Shown here one piece after another: positions 14,456 through 22,715 of a stretch of DNA of 25,844 nt. The notes under the pieces were generated by a model. That model made no database searches. It worked only from the letters and a program-made list of their open reading frames with translations, and was not told the origin of the DNA. Every line of letters starts with the position of its first letter. Position 1 is the stretch's first letter. The position numbers and the translations under genes are program-made. Origin of the DNA: an uncultured Bacteroidaceae bacterium (lineage in GTDB: Bacteria; Bacteroidota; Bacteroidia; Bacteroidales; Bacteroidaceae); contig CAJGCJ010000016.1 of assembly GCA_904501775.1 (NCBI GenBank), positions 1 through 25,844 of the forward strand, read 5' to 3'.

Positions 14456-15331
14456 ATGATATATTCAATGACGGGCTACGGCAAGGCTGTGGCATTGTAT
14501 GAGGGTAAGAAAATATGTGTCGAGCTACGCTCGCTCAATGGCAAGGCGATGGACTTGTCTACCCGTATGGCTCCGCAATACAAAGGGCATGAAATGGATA
14601 TCAGGACTTTGATATCTGCAAGACTCGAGCGCGGAAAGGTCGATTTTTCACTTTGGGTAGAGCAGAACGAGAAGGCCGAAACACCTTCGGTAAATGTGGC
14701 TGTTATGGAGTGCTATGCACAACAGTTGCAGGCAATATCTGAGTCGACAGGTATTGCAATGCCACAAAATATGATGGAGACGCTGTTGCGTCTGCCCGAG
14801 GTTATTTCGCGCAAAGAGGTCTACGAAGTGAGTGAAGAGGAGTGGGCTGTGACACTCGAGGCTGTGAATAGGGCTATCGACGAGCTGCTGCTCTTCCGCA
14901 AACAAGAGGGTGAGGCTCTCTCAAAACGCTTCATGTCGAATATTGACAGTCTGACCAATCTGCTTGCCTCGGTTGAACCATACGAGAAAGAGCGTGTCGA
15001 GAAGATAAAGGCGCGTATCGTCGATAATCTTGAAAAGAACATAGGTGTGGATTATGACCGTAACCGTCTGGAGCAGGAACTTATCTACTACATCGAGAAA
15101 TTGGATGTGAACGAGGAGAAGCAGCGACTGACAAATCATCTCGCCTATTTTGTAGAGACTATGAACTGCGCTCCCGGACAGGGAAAGAAACTTGGTTTCA
15201 TTGCGCAGGAGATGGGTCGCGAGATAAATACTCTCGGCAGCAAGAGCAATCATGCCGAGATGCAGAACATTGTGGTGAAAATGAAAGATGAGCTTGAACA
15301 GATAAAAGAGCAGGTTCTTAACGTAATGTAA
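14456..15331 (+). CDS. YicC family endoribonuclease-like protein
   Basis: Protein of 291 residues, cytosolic, of the YicC family. The N-terminal YicC domain starts with the hallmark MTGYGKA, followed by VELRSLNGKAMDLSTRMAP, and the C-terminal DUF1732 part ends with LNEE-like KLDVNEEKQRLTNHL, APGQGKKLGFIAQEMGREIN and TLGSKSNHAEMQ. E. coli YicC is reported as an endoribonuclease acting in small-RNA turnover; whether this homologue does the same is inference. It is the first gene of a unit in which gmk follows after 18 bases, the common Bacteroidetes order yicC-gmk-nadD. Confidence 0.93.
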   Translation: MIYSMTGYGKAVALYEGKKICVELRSLNGKAMDLSTRMAPQYKGHEMDIRTLISARLERGKVDFSLWVEQNEKAETPSVNVAVMECYAQQLQAISESTGIAMPQNMMETLLRLPEVISRKEVYEVSEEEWAVTLEAVNRAIDELLLFRKQEGEALSKRFMSNIDSLTNLLASVEPYEKERVEKIKARIVDNLEKNIGVDYDRNRLEQELIYYIEKLDVNEEKQRLTNHLAYFVETMNCAPGQGKKLGFIAQEMGREINTLGSKSNHAEMQNIVVKMKDELEQIKEQVLNVM

Positions 15332-15349
15332 TTAAAATATATTTTACAA

Positions 15350-15913
15350 ATGAACGGTAAGCTGATAATATTCTCGGCTCCTTCGGGCTCGGGAAAATCG
15401 ACCTTGGTGAATTATCTTATGGGGCAGGATTCGTCTCTGGCGTTTTCAATTTCGGCAACAAGCCGTCCACCCCGCGGTAGCGAGAAACATGGTAATGAAT
15501 ATTTCTTCTTTACCCCCGAGGAGTTCCGTGCGAAAATTGAAGCTGATGAGTTTGTCGAGTACGAAGAGGTTTATCCCGGTCGTTATTACGGAACTCTTAA
15601 ATCACAGGTTGAGGAGCAACTCGAAAGGCAGAATGTGGTCTTTGATGTAGATGTTGTGGGTGGCCGTAACCTTAAGGAATATTATGGCGAGAGAGCCCTT
15701 TTTATCTTTGTGCAGGCTCCCTCTGTCGAGGTGCTGCGCGAGCGTCTTGTAGGGCGTGGCGACACAGCTCCCGAGGAGATTGAAAAGCGCATTGCTAAGG
15801 CCGAATTTGAGATGACATTCTCGCAGTATGCCGATAGAGTTATTGTGAACGATGATCTTGAAAAGGCTAAGTCGGAATTGTTGAAAATTGTTAACAATTT
15901 CCTGTCGCTGTAA
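15350..15913 (+). CDS. gmk: Guanylate kinase
   Basis: Phosphorylates GMP to GDP with ATP; cytosolic, 187 residues, a normal length. The P-loop APSGSGKST lies at residues 10-18, the GMP-binding segment SATSRPPRGSEKHGNEYFFF follows, and then the lid and substrate region FVEYEEVYPGRYYGTLKSQV. The C-terminal half has the expected VVFDVDVVGGRNLKE and PSVEVLRERLVGRG. The message context is A-rich before the ATG, with no strong ribosome-binding site, which is usual in this phylum. It lies between yicC (18 bases) and nadD (17 bases). Confidence 0.97.
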   Translation: MNGKLIIFSAPSGSGKSTLVNYLMGQDSSLAFSISATSRPPRGSEKHGNEYFFFTPEEFRAKIEADEFVEYEEVYPGRYYGTLKSQVEEQLERQNVVFDVDVVGGRNLKEYYGERALFIFVQAPSVEVLRERLVGRGDTAPEEIEKRIAKAEFEMTFSQYADRVIVNDDLEKAKSELLKIVNNFLSL

Positions 15914-15930
15914 TTCCTGTTCTTCGGTAG

Positions 15931-16506
15931 ATGGATAGAATCCGTACAATTGTTTTTGGCGGCAGTTTCGACCCTGTGCACATTGGGCATCTGTCGCTTG
16001 CACGCGAGGTGCTGCGTTGCGGCCTTGCGGGTGAGGTGTGGTTTATGGTATCGCCACGCAATCCTTTGAAGATGGATGTGAACCTTACCGACGAGCAGTT
16101 GCGTTACGAGATGGTGCAGCTTGCACTTGAGAACGAGACAGGCATGCGCGCATCCGATTTCGAGTTTCATTTGCCACGTCCGTCATATACGCTCAATACC
16201 TTGAACAAGCTATCCGAGGCCTTCCCCGACAGGGAGTTTACTCTTCTTGTGGGTGCCGACAACTGGGAAAAATTCGACCTTTGGTACAAGGGCGACGAGA
16301 TAGTCGGGCGATATGGTCTTGTTGTCTATCCGCGCGATAAGGAAGATGTGCCGCAGTTGCCCGATGGAGTGAGGTGGCTCGATGCGCAACTGCATGATAT
16401 AAGCTCTACGCGGGTGCGTTCGATGGTGGCAAACGGAGAGGATATATCGCCCTTTGTCCCTCAAAAGGTGGTAGACTTTATTAAAGATAATAGACTTTAT
16501 ATATGA
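15931..16506 (+). CDS. nadD: Nicotinate-nucleotide adenylyltransferase
   Basis: Transfers AMP from ATP to nicotinate mononucleotide, making deamido-NAD for NAD synthesis; cytosolic, 191 residues. The nucleotidyltransferase signature FGGSFDPVHIGHLSLAREVL lies near the N-terminus (His17 and His20 form the HxGH motif). The C-terminal ISSTRVRSMV matches the second ATP-binding motif (SSTxxR), and LLVGADNWEKFDLWY is the usual mid-protein segment. The stop overlaps the start of the next gene as ATGA, implying translational coupling with the MORN protein. The position after gmk is typical of the Bacteroidetes. Confidence 0.96.
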   Translation: MDRIRTIVFGGSFDPVHIGHLSLAREVLRCGLAGEVWFMVSPRNPLKMDVNLTDEQLRYEMVQLALENETGMRASDFEFHLPRPSYTLNTLNKLSEAFPDREFTLLVGADNWEKFDLWYKGDEIVGRYGLVVYPRDKEDVPQLPDGVRWLDAQLHDISSTRVRSMVANGEDISPFVPQKVVDFIKDNRLYI

Positions 16507-17147
16507 GAATATTTATACTGTTGTTTATGATAGTCGTGTCGGCTGCAAAAGTTGATGCACAGCACGAGGTGATGAAATATCCTTATATGAGCGATGTGCT
16601 GCAGCAGGTCTATTGCGATTATGTGTCGTCCGAGGCCGAGACAAGATATATCTCTTCGAAATATGGGCAGTATGTGGGACAGTTGATAGACCATGTCATA
16701 TATGGCTGGGGATATTATCTTGCAAATAATGGAGCGCAGACATTTGGGCAGTTCCGTAAGGGAAAGCATATGTTCGGAATTATGATAACAGATGATATCG
16801 TGCGCGTGGGCTCTAATGAGCACTATACTGAGTACGACCTTGCTTCGGGTGAGATTGTGCGTGTGCACACAGTGGAAGGAAATGTGGATATTCCTGCATG
16901 TTATACCGAAAAGCGAGACGGAAAGCCTCTGTACGGCTTTCATAAGATAACCTATTCAAACGGTGATGTCTATTGTGGAGAGACTTACTGTGGCAAACGT
17001 CATGGGTACGGAGTCTATTACTGGGCAAATGGTGACTTTTGGTATGGCGAATACTCCAACGGCTACAGGCAGGGGTATGGAGTGCTTTTTAAACCAGACC
17101 ATAAAATCTTCTATGGCAAATGGATAGGGGATATCAAGATAGAATAA
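16503..17147 (+). CDS. Secreted MORN-repeat protein
   Basis: Protein of 214 residues with a signal peptide (1-19, cleavage VDA before Gln20), so exported to the periplasm or beyond. At least three MORN-like units are visible: around 66-92 (YGWGYYLANNGAQTFGQF), 144-166 (YGFHKITYSNGDVYCGE with GKRHGYG) and 167-208 (YYWANGDFWYGEYSNGYRQG and FYGKWIGD). MORN repeats are beta-hairpin units that bind lipids or proteins; no enzyme domain is present. It shares a 4-base ATGA overlap with nadD, so it is co-translated with it, and it is the last gene before a terminator. Its function is unknown, and the pairing with NAD synthesis may be only positional. No close family beyond MORN is recognised. Confidence 0.75.
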   Translation: MRIFILLFMIVVSAAKVDAQHEVMKYPYMSDVLQQVYCDYVSSEAETRYISSKYGQYVGQLIDHVIYGWGYYLANNGAQTFGQFRKGKHMFGIMITDDIVRVGSNEHYTEYDLASGEIVRVHTVEGNVDIPACYTEKRDGKPLYGFHKITYSNGDVYCGETYCGKRHGYGVYYWANGDFWYGEYSNGYRQGYGVLFKPDHKIFYGKWIGDIKIE

Positions 17148-17153
17148 TGATAC

Positions 17154-17190
17154 AGAGGGAAGCAGTTTGTTTCCCTCTTCTGTTATTTTT
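17154..17190 (+). terminator. Terminator after the MORN gene
   Basis: AGAGGGAA (17154-17161) pairs with TTCCCTCT (17171-17178) over a 9-base loop, and a T-rich stretch (TTATTTTT) follows to 17190. It closes the yicC unit 7 bases after the stop, separating it from the aromatic operon. Confidence 0.75.
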
Positions 17191-17240
17191 ATCTTCAAAA
17201 TCGACAATTCTGAATGAAAATCAATAAAAAATGATAGATT

Positions 17241-17283
17241 TTTGGAAAAAATATAGGAATATGTAACTTTATTTGTATTTTTG
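17241..17283 (+). promoter_or_regulatory. Promoter region of the aromatic amino acid operon
   Basis: TTTG (17241-17244) is followed after 19 bases by TAACTTTA (17264-17271), one base off the -7 consensus. A perfect -7 box, TATTTTTG (17276-17283), lies 4 bases further on but lacks a TTTG at the right distance. The leader to the ATG at 17319 is only some 30-50 bases, with no room for a T-box or leader peptide, so classical attenuation is unlikely. Confidence 0.45.
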
Positions 17284-17318
17284 TAAATCGGATAATTGAA
17301 AATAAAAAGAGTATAATT

Positions 17319-18332
17319 ATGATAGCAGTACTTAAAAACGGAGTTACAAAGACTCAGCGCGACAATCTTGTGAAATGGCTTGAGTCGCAGCATGTTAGAG
17401 TGCATATTTCAGAAGGAGAACTGCAGACTGTTCTCGGTCTTATAGGCGATACAAGCAATATTGATTTGGATTTGCTTTCGGGTCTCGATATTGTGGCGAG
17501 TGTTACCCGCGTGAGCGACCCGTTCAAAAGCGCGAACCGTAGCTTCCACCCCGATGATACGGTTGTAGAGGTTGGCTGCGGCGAGAACGTAGTGAAAATA
17601 GGTGGCGGCAACTTCTGTATTATGGCAGGTCCCTGCTCGGTAGAGTCAGAGGAACAGATTCTTGCAGTGGCACACGCGGTGAAGGCATCGGGCGCGAATA
17701 TGTTGCGCGGTGGTGCTTTCAAACCCCGTACTTCGCCCTACGATTTCCAAGGATTGCGTGCCGAGGGATTGCAGCTGTTAATGAAGGCCCGCGAGGCAAC
17801 CGGCTTGCCTTTTGTTACCGAGATTATGAGCGCTTCGCATCTTGACCTGTTTGCCGATGTGGATATCATTCAGGTTGGTGCGCGTAACATGCAGAACTTT
17901 GAGCTGCTGAAAGAGCTTGGCCGTTGCGACAAGCCCATTCTCCTGAAGCGCGGTATGTCGGCAACATTGAAGGAGCTGCTTATGAGTGCCGAGTATATCA
18001 TGTCCGAGGGTAACGAGAATGTGATTCTCTGTGAACGTGGAATACGCAGCTACGACAGCTACACGCGCAATGTGCTCGACCTTGCGGCTGTTCCCGTGCT
18101 TAAGGGTCTTACTCACCTTCCGGTCATTGTAGACCCCAGCCATGCAACCGGTGTTTCGCGTCTGGTGCGTCCTATGGCATGCGCGGCAACAGCTGCCGGT
18201 GCCGACGGTCTCATCATCGAGGTGCACAACGACCCCGTACACGCGCTTTGTGACGGTGCGCAGTCTCTCACTCCCGAGCTGTTTACCGAGGTTGCACAAC
18301 GTGTCAACGAGATACGCAGCATAATGCACTGA
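17319..18332 (+). CDS. aroF: DAHP synthase, type I-beta with N-terminal ferredoxin-like domain
   Basis: Condenses phosphoenolpyruvate and erythrose 4-phosphate to 3-deoxy-D-arabino-heptulosonate 7-phosphate, the first step of the shikimate pathway; cytosolic, 337 residues. Residues 1-75 form a ferredoxin-like domain (MIAVLKNGVTKTQRDNLV), known in the Thermotoga homologue to bind tyrosine for feedback inhibition. The barrel follows: IMAGPCSVES (102-110) with metal ligand Cys106, GGAFKPRTSPYDFQG (131-145), VDIIQVGARNMQNFELL, NVILCERGIRSYD and VIVDPSHATG. There is no chorismate mutase domain, unlike the usual Bacteroides DAHP synthase, which carries one at its C-terminus. It is the first gene of the operon. 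The wording of its motifs is closest, as far as I can recall, to Clostridia. Confidence 0.95.
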   Translation: MIAVLKNGVTKTQRDNLVKWLESQHVRVHISEGELQTVLGLIGDTSNIDLDLLSGLDIVASVTRVSDPFKSANRSFHPDDTVVEVGCGENVVKIGGGNFCIMAGPCSVESEEQILAVAHAVKASGANMLRGGAFKPRTSPYDFQGLRAEGLQLLMKAREATGLPFVTEIMSASHLDLFADVDIIQVGARNMQNFELLKELGRCDKPILLKRGMSATLKELLMSAEYIMSEGNENVILCERGIRSYDSYTRNVLDLAAVPVLKGLTHLPVIVDPSHATGVSRLVRPMACAATAAGADGLIIEVHNDPVHALCDGAQSLTPELFTEVAQRVNEIRSIMH

Positions 18333-18347
18333 TTATAAATATTATCT

Positions 18348-19178
18348 ATGAGGGTTGGAATAGTAGGTCTGGGCCTTATAGGCGGTTCGGCGGCCAAAGC
18401 ATACAAGGCCGCCGGAAATATTGTGTATGCATGTGATATAAACTGCAGCATTGTTGAATATGCTCTTCTTGAGGGGGTGCTCGACGGCATGCTCGATGAC
18501 GAGGCATTGGCTCTGTGTGATATTCTGCTGTTGACGGCAACGCCGCGGGCTGTGATAGGTTATCTGAGGGAGAATGCCGACAAGTTCTCGCGCAACACCC
18601 TTGTGATGGATTTTTGTGGCACAAAAAGGCTTGTCTGCGACGAAGGCTTTGCTTTGTCCAAGAAATATGGTTTTACCTTTATAGGTGCGCACCCAATGGC
18701 AGGCCTGCAATATTCGGGATATAAATATTCGCGTGAGAACCTGTTCAACGGTGCCTCTTTGATAATAGTGCCCCCTGTGCACGATGACATATCGTTGCTC
18801 GATGAAGCCAAGCGTATGTTGCAGCCATTGGGGTTCAAGAAGTTTGTTGTTACCGATGCTGCGCATCATGACAGCATGATAGCTTACACCTCGCAGATGT
18901 GCCACATTGTGTCTAACGCATTCGTAAAGAGCCCTTCGGCATTGTCGCATCGTGGCTACAGTGCCGGCAGTTTTCGCGACCTCACTCGTGTGGCGCGTCT
19001 TAACGAGGCTATGTGGACCGAACTGTGTCTCGAGAACAGCGAGAATGTTTTGAAAGAACTTGATTGTATCATGAAATCGCTTGGCGAGTTTCGCGACGCA
19101 ATTGCCCAAGGAGATGCCGGGCAGTTGTACAACCTCTTCAAGGAGGGTTGCAAGGCCAAGGCAAAAACCGATTTGTGA
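18348..19178 (+). CDS. tyrA: Prephenate dehydrogenase
   Basis: Oxidative decarboxylation of prephenate to 4-hydroxyphenylpyruvate with NAD(P), the tyrosine branch; cytosolic, 276 residues. It has the Rossmann start VGIVGLGLIGGSAAKAYKAA with GLGLIG at 7-12, the family motif GAHPMAGLQYSG with the substrate-binding His, and the helical C-terminal dimerisation domain with YTSQMCHIVSNAFVKSPSAL and GYSAGSFRDLTRVARLNEAM. There is no ACT regulatory domain and no fused chorismate mutase. It follows the DAHP synthase by 15 bases and precedes aroB by 23. The form is of the short monofunctional type common in Firmicutes. Confidence 0.94.
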   Translation: MRVGIVGLGLIGGSAAKAYKAAGNIVYACDINCSIVEYALLEGVLDGMLDDEALALCDILLLTATPRAVIGYLRENADKFSRNTLVMDFCGTKRLVCDEGFALSKKYGFTFIGAHPMAGLQYSGYKYSRENLFNGASLIIVPPVHDDISLLDEAKRMLQPLGFKKFVVTDAAHHDSMIAYTSQMCHIVSNAFVKSPSALSHRGYSAGSFRDLTRVARLNEAMWTELCLENSENVLKELDCIMKSLGEFRDAIAQGDAGQLYNLFKEGCKAKAKTDL

Positions 19179-19201
19179 TATTGGTATAGTATTATTTTTG
19201 T

Positions 19202-20251
19202 ATGAGTTATAGAACTATAAATGTTGCAGCGTCACGCAGCTACGATATAATTATCGGTGCAGGCGTATTGTCCGAGATAGGAAACCTCATAGCTCCTCTC
19301 TTGGGAAAATGCCGTCTGGCTATGCTTACCGACAGCAATGTCGACGAGCTCTATGGCGATAGGATTGTTGAATATCTCTCATCGTCGGGTTATGCTGTGG
19401 ATAAATTTGTTATTCCTGCGGGTGAGGCTTCGAAATGTGCCGATAACCTGCTGGAATTCCTCAATTTTATGGCCGACTGCAAGATAACACGCAGCGATGC
19501 GGTTGTTGCATTCGGCGGTGGTGTTGTAGGTGATATGGCCGGATTGGCAGCATCGCTCTATCTGCGCGGAGTGAAATATGTGCAGGTGCCCACTACGCTG
19601 TTGGCAGCTGTGGATAGCTCGGTAGGTGGAAAGACTGCGATAGATATCCCTGCCGGAAAGAATCTTGTAGGTGCTTTCTATCAGCCCTCACTGGTGTGCT
19701 GCGACACGGCTCTTATGGATACGCTTGCCCCCGAGGTGTATCGTGACGGTTGCGCCGAGGTTATAAAATATGGCGTAATCCTCGATGGGCAGTTGTATGA
19801 CAAGGTAAAGAAGATTCCTTTCGACCGCGAGAGTGTTGTGGCGCGTTGTGTCGAGATCAAGCGCGATGTGGTGCAGCAGGATGAGTTCGACAACGGAGTG
19901 CGTGGACTGTTGAATTTCGGCCACACATTCGGTCATGCGATAGAGAAAATGAGCAACTTCGGTGTGTCGCATGGCTCGGCAGTGGCCAAGGGAATGTTGA
20001 TAGCGGCACGCATGGCCCCCTTGTGCGGTTTGTGCGATGCTGCCGATGAATTGAAAGAGTTGCTTTTGGCCTATGGCTTCGACCTCTCGTGCGACTATAG
20101 TGCAGATGATTTGTTCGATGCGATATTGAGCGACAAGAAACGTCGCGGCGATAATATAACAGTTGTTCTTCCGCGTAGCATAGGTGATTGTGCGCTTGTG
20201 ACCCTTACGGTTGACAAACTGTATGAAAAACTGAAACAGATATTGGGATAA
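19202..20251 (+). CDS. aroB: 3-dehydroquinate synthase
   Basis: Cyclises DAHP to 3-dehydroquinate using NAD and a divalent metal; cytosolic, 349 residues, a normal length. NAD-binding and active-site segments are clear: AFGGGVVGDMAGLAASLYLR, VQVPTTLLAAVDSSVGGKTA, the metal-ligand Glu in RDGCAEVIKYG, and the metal-ligand His residues in LNFGHTFGHAIE and SHGSAVAKGM. The stop at 20249-20251 is separated by one base from the ATG of aroA, so the two are probably translationally coupled. Confidence 0.97.
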   Translation: MSYRTINVAASRSYDIIIGAGVLSEIGNLIAPLLGKCRLAMLTDSNVDELYGDRIVEYLSSSGYAVDKFVIPAGEASKCADNLLEFLNFMADCKITRSDAVVAFGGGVVGDMAGLAASLYLRGVKYVQVPTTLLAAVDSSVGGKTAIDIPAGKNLVGAFYQPSLVCCDTALMDTLAPEVYRDGCAEVIKYGVILDGQLYDKVKKIPFDRESVVARCVEIKRDVVQQDEFDNGVRGLLNFGHTFGHAIEKMSNFGVSHGSAVAKGMLIAARMAPLCGLCDAADELKELLLAYGFDLSCDYSADDLFDAILSDKKRRGDNITVVLPRSIGDCALVTLTVDKLYEKLKQILG

Positions 20252-20252
20252 G

Positions 20253-21512
20253 ATGGACGTAAGAGTGAGAGGAAGTTTGGCAGGTGTGGTGGCTCCGCCA
20301 CCATCAAAGTCGCAGGCCCATCGTCTGCTTATATGTGCAGCGTTGGGCAGCAGGGATTGTCGTGTGGCATGCAGTGCCCTTAACGACGACCTTGTTGCAA
20401 CGATGAACTGCCTGAACTCTTTAGGTGCCAATATTGAATATAAAGACGGCTGCTTCTCGGTTACCCCTGTTGTGCTCAAGAAGAACGGGGTGCTCGACTG
20501 TGGCGAGAGCGGCTCAACGCTGCGTTTCCTATTGTCGGTTGCAGCTGTGCTTGGAGCCGATGCTACATTTGTAGGTAAAGGGAAATTGCCTCAACGCCCC
20601 AACGGGGCACTGCTCGATGTGCTTAATGCGCATGGTGTTGTTTGCGAGCGTCACAACGAATCGCTTGAACTGCCTCTCACATGCAGCGGAGTGCTACAGG
20701 GTGGCAATTATACGTTGCAGGGGGCGTTGTCGTCGCAATATCTTACCGGATTGCTCTTCGCCCTTCCGCTTGCCGGTCACGATAGTGTGATAGAGCTGCA
20801 GGGCGATGTGACAAGCCAATCATATATAGAGATGACGCTTGATGCGGTGCGCAGTGCCGGCATTAGGATTGAAAATAGAGGAAAACTGTTCAAGATAGAG
20901 GGAGGGCAGGGATATGCTCTTCCGCAGAGTGTGACTGTCGAGGGCGACTGGTCGTCGGCTGCTTTTTGGCTGGTTGCCGGTGTAACGGGCAAGCATCCTA
21001 TAAAGGTGTGTGGCATGAACAGCAGTTCGATACAGGGCGACAGATATATTGTGGAGCACTTGCGCAGCATGGGTGCTTTCATCGAAGAGTGCGAGGATGG
21101 CTTTGTGGCAATGCCGTCACATCTTTTCGGTTGCGAACTCGACTGCATGGATACCCCCGACCTTGTTCCCATTCTCTCGGTGGCTGCTGCCGTGGCCGAT
21201 GGCGATACGCTGTTCACTAATGTAGGCCGTCTCAGATACAAGGAGAGCGACCGTCTTGCAGCAATGAAGAGTACGCTTGCCGCATTTGGTATCCAGTCTG
21301 AAATTGGCGAGGATACGTTGAGGGTACATGGTGGCAAGGTGTCGGCAGCAGCAGAGGTGGATAGCTTTGGCGACCATCGTATTGCCATGTCAGCAGCAGT
21401 GCTTGCTACGCTTGCCGACGGTGATACCCTTATTCGTGATGCCGGATGTGTGGCAAAGTCGTATCCATCTTTCTTCGACGATTTTGCCTCATTGGGCGGA
21501 GTGGTTTTATGA
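20253..21512 (+). CDS. aroA: EPSP synthase (3-phosphoshikimate 1-carboxyvinyltransferase)
   Basis: Transfers enolpyruvate to shikimate 3-phosphate; cytosolic, 419 residues. PPPSKSQAHR (15-24) holds the conserved Lys19, Ser20 and Arg24. The phosphoenolpyruvate loop reads CGESGSTLRFLL, with Gly87 at the position of E. coli Gly96 and Phe92 in place of Pro101; later motifs are LSSQYLTGLLFALP, RYKESDRLAAM, and SFGDHRIAMSAAV. The loop wording resembles Clostridia-type enzymes rather than the GAAGTAMRF or GASGTAMRF form I recall for Bacteroides and Porphyromonas, which supports foreign origin. Glyphosate behaviour cannot be judged from sequence alone. The gene is placed one base after aroB and 22 before the next gene. 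Confidence 0.96.
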   Translation: MDVRVRGSLAGVVAPPPSKSQAHRLLICAALGSRDCRVACSALNDDLVATMNCLNSLGANIEYKDGCFSVTPVVLKKNGVLDCGESGSTLRFLLSVAAVLGADATFVGKGKLPQRPNGALLDVLNAHGVVCERHNESLELPLTCSGVLQGGNYTLQGALSSQYLTGLLFALPLAGHDSVIELQGDVTSQSYIEMTLDAVRSAGIRIENRGKLFKIEGGQGYALPQSVTVEGDWSSAAFWLVAGVTGKHPIKVCGMNSSSIQGDRYIVEHLRSMGAFIEECEDGFVAMPSHLFGCELDCMDTPDLVPILSVAAAVADGDTLFTNVGRLRYKESDRLAAMKSTLAAFGIQSEIGEDTLRVHGGKVSAAAEVDSFGDHRIAMSAAVLATLADGDTLIRDAGCVAKSYPSFFDDFASLGGVVL

Positions 21513-21534
21513 TGAAATTAAAAAATAGAGATAT

Positions 21535-22677
21535 ATGGACTTGAATGAATTGCGTAAGCAAATAGATGAGATTGACAATAGTATGTGCGACCTGTTTGCG
21601 CGTCGTATGCAGGTTGTGACCGACATTGCACGATACAAGAAAGAGAACAACATGGTTGTGTACCACCCTTCGCGTGCGCGCAACGTGCTGCATAATGTAT
21701 CGAAGCGTCTTGGCCCCGAGCTCGAGGGGTATGGCCGTACCTTATACCACACGCTGTTTGCACTCAGCGAGTCGTATCAGACACGTGTGCTGTCAGAAGA
21801 TTCGACCTTCTTCGACGGTTTGAAGAAGATGGTATCGGAGCCTCCCAAGCCTTTCCCTAAACGTGCCACTGTGGCATGTGCCGGATGCGAGGGCTCTTAT
21901 GCGCACTTGGCATCGGAGCGTCTGCTCGACCTTCCTGAGATAATGTACATGAGCAACTTCGACGGTGTGTTCAAGGCTGTGAGCAGCGGTTTGTGCCAGT
22001 TCGGTGTGCTGCCTATCGAGAACTCTTTGGCCGGTTCTGTTAATGACATATACGACCTGCTATCGGAATACAATGTAAACATCGTGCGCAGTGTACGCCT
22101 GAAGGTTGACCATTCACTGCTTGCACATCCCGGAACAAAGCTCGAGGATATCCGCGAGATATATTCGCACCAGCAGGCAATCAACCAATGCTCGAATTTC
22201 CTCTCTACATTGAAGAATGTACGCATTATTCCTGTTGAGAATACTGCCGAGGCGGCAAGAATGATAGCACAGTCGGGCGACCGCACAAAGGCTTCGCTTT
22301 CATCGCGTCTGTGTGCCGAGCTCTATCATCTGCAACCCCTGAAGAGTGCTGTCCAGAATCGCGATAATAACTACACACGTTTTATCTGTATTGCCAAAGA
22401 TCCGCAGATTTATTCGGGTGCCGACCGCACAAGCCTCATGATGGTTATCCCCAACCGTCCCGGAACACTCTACCGCGTAATGTCGCGTTTCAATGCAACG
22501 GGTGTCAACCTTGTGAAGCTCGAGAGCCGTCAGATTCCCGAGCGCGAGTTCGAGTACCGCTTCTACTTCGACATCGAGGCTTCGGTTTATAGCGAGGAGT
22601 TCCTTACCTTGATGTACGAGCTGCACGAGAGTGGAGAGCAATTCAAATACTTCGGTACCTATGCCGAGATAATATAA
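21535..22677 (+). CDS. pheA: Bifunctional chorismate mutase / prephenate dehydratase (P-protein)
   Basis: Converts chorismate to prephenate and then to phenylpyruvate, the phenylalanine branch; cytosolic, 380 residues. Residues 1-85 are an AroQ-type chorismate mutase (MDLNELRKQIDEIDN, LFARRMQVV, IARYKKEN, ALSESYQ). Residues about 110-285 are the prephenate dehydratase with GSYAHLASE, LPIENSLAGSVND and the catalytic Thr281 in the TRF motif. Residues about 296-375 are an ACT domain (PNRPGTLYRVMSRFNATGVN, then LESRQIP) that would bind phenylalanine for feedback control. In Bacteroides the dehydratase usually stands alone and the mutase is fused to DAHP synthase, so this architecture fits the Firmicutes-like character of the operon. 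Confidence 0.95.
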   Translation: MDLNELRKQIDEIDNSMCDLFARRMQVVTDIARYKKENNMVVYHPSRARNVLHNVSKRLGPELEGYGRTLYHTLFALSESYQTRVLSEDSTFFDGLKKMVSEPPKPFPKRATVACAGCEGSYAHLASERLLDLPEIMYMSNFDGVFKAVSSGLCQFGVLPIENSLAGSVNDIYDLLSEYNVNIVRSVRLKVDHSLLAHPGTKLEDIREIYSHQQAINQCSNFLSTLKNVRIIPVENTAEAARMIAQSGDRTKASLSSRLCAELYHLQPLKSAVQNRDNNYTRFICIAKDPQIYSGADRTSLMMVIPNRPGTLYRVMSRFNATGVNLVKLESRQIPEREFEYRFYFDIEASVYSEEFLTLMYELHESGEQFKYFGTYAEII

Positions 22678-22682
22678 TAACA

Positions 22683-22698
22683 GACTGCAGATGCAGTC
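22683..22698 (+). promoter_or_regulatory. Small hairpin in the pheA-aroQ junction
   Basis: GACTGC, a four-base loop and GCAGTC form a perfect 6-bp stem (22683-22698) between the pheA stop and the aroQ start. It has no T-run after it (GTAAAAAC follows), so it is not a typical terminator; it may be a processing or stability element. Confidence 0.3.
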
Positions 22699-22715
22699 GT
22701 AAAAACTATAAGGCT

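Noticed and set aside
18342..19109. A 255-codon leftward open frame opposite tyrA
   Set aside because: It is a shadow of tyrA on the other strand, with no recognisable domain or promoter.
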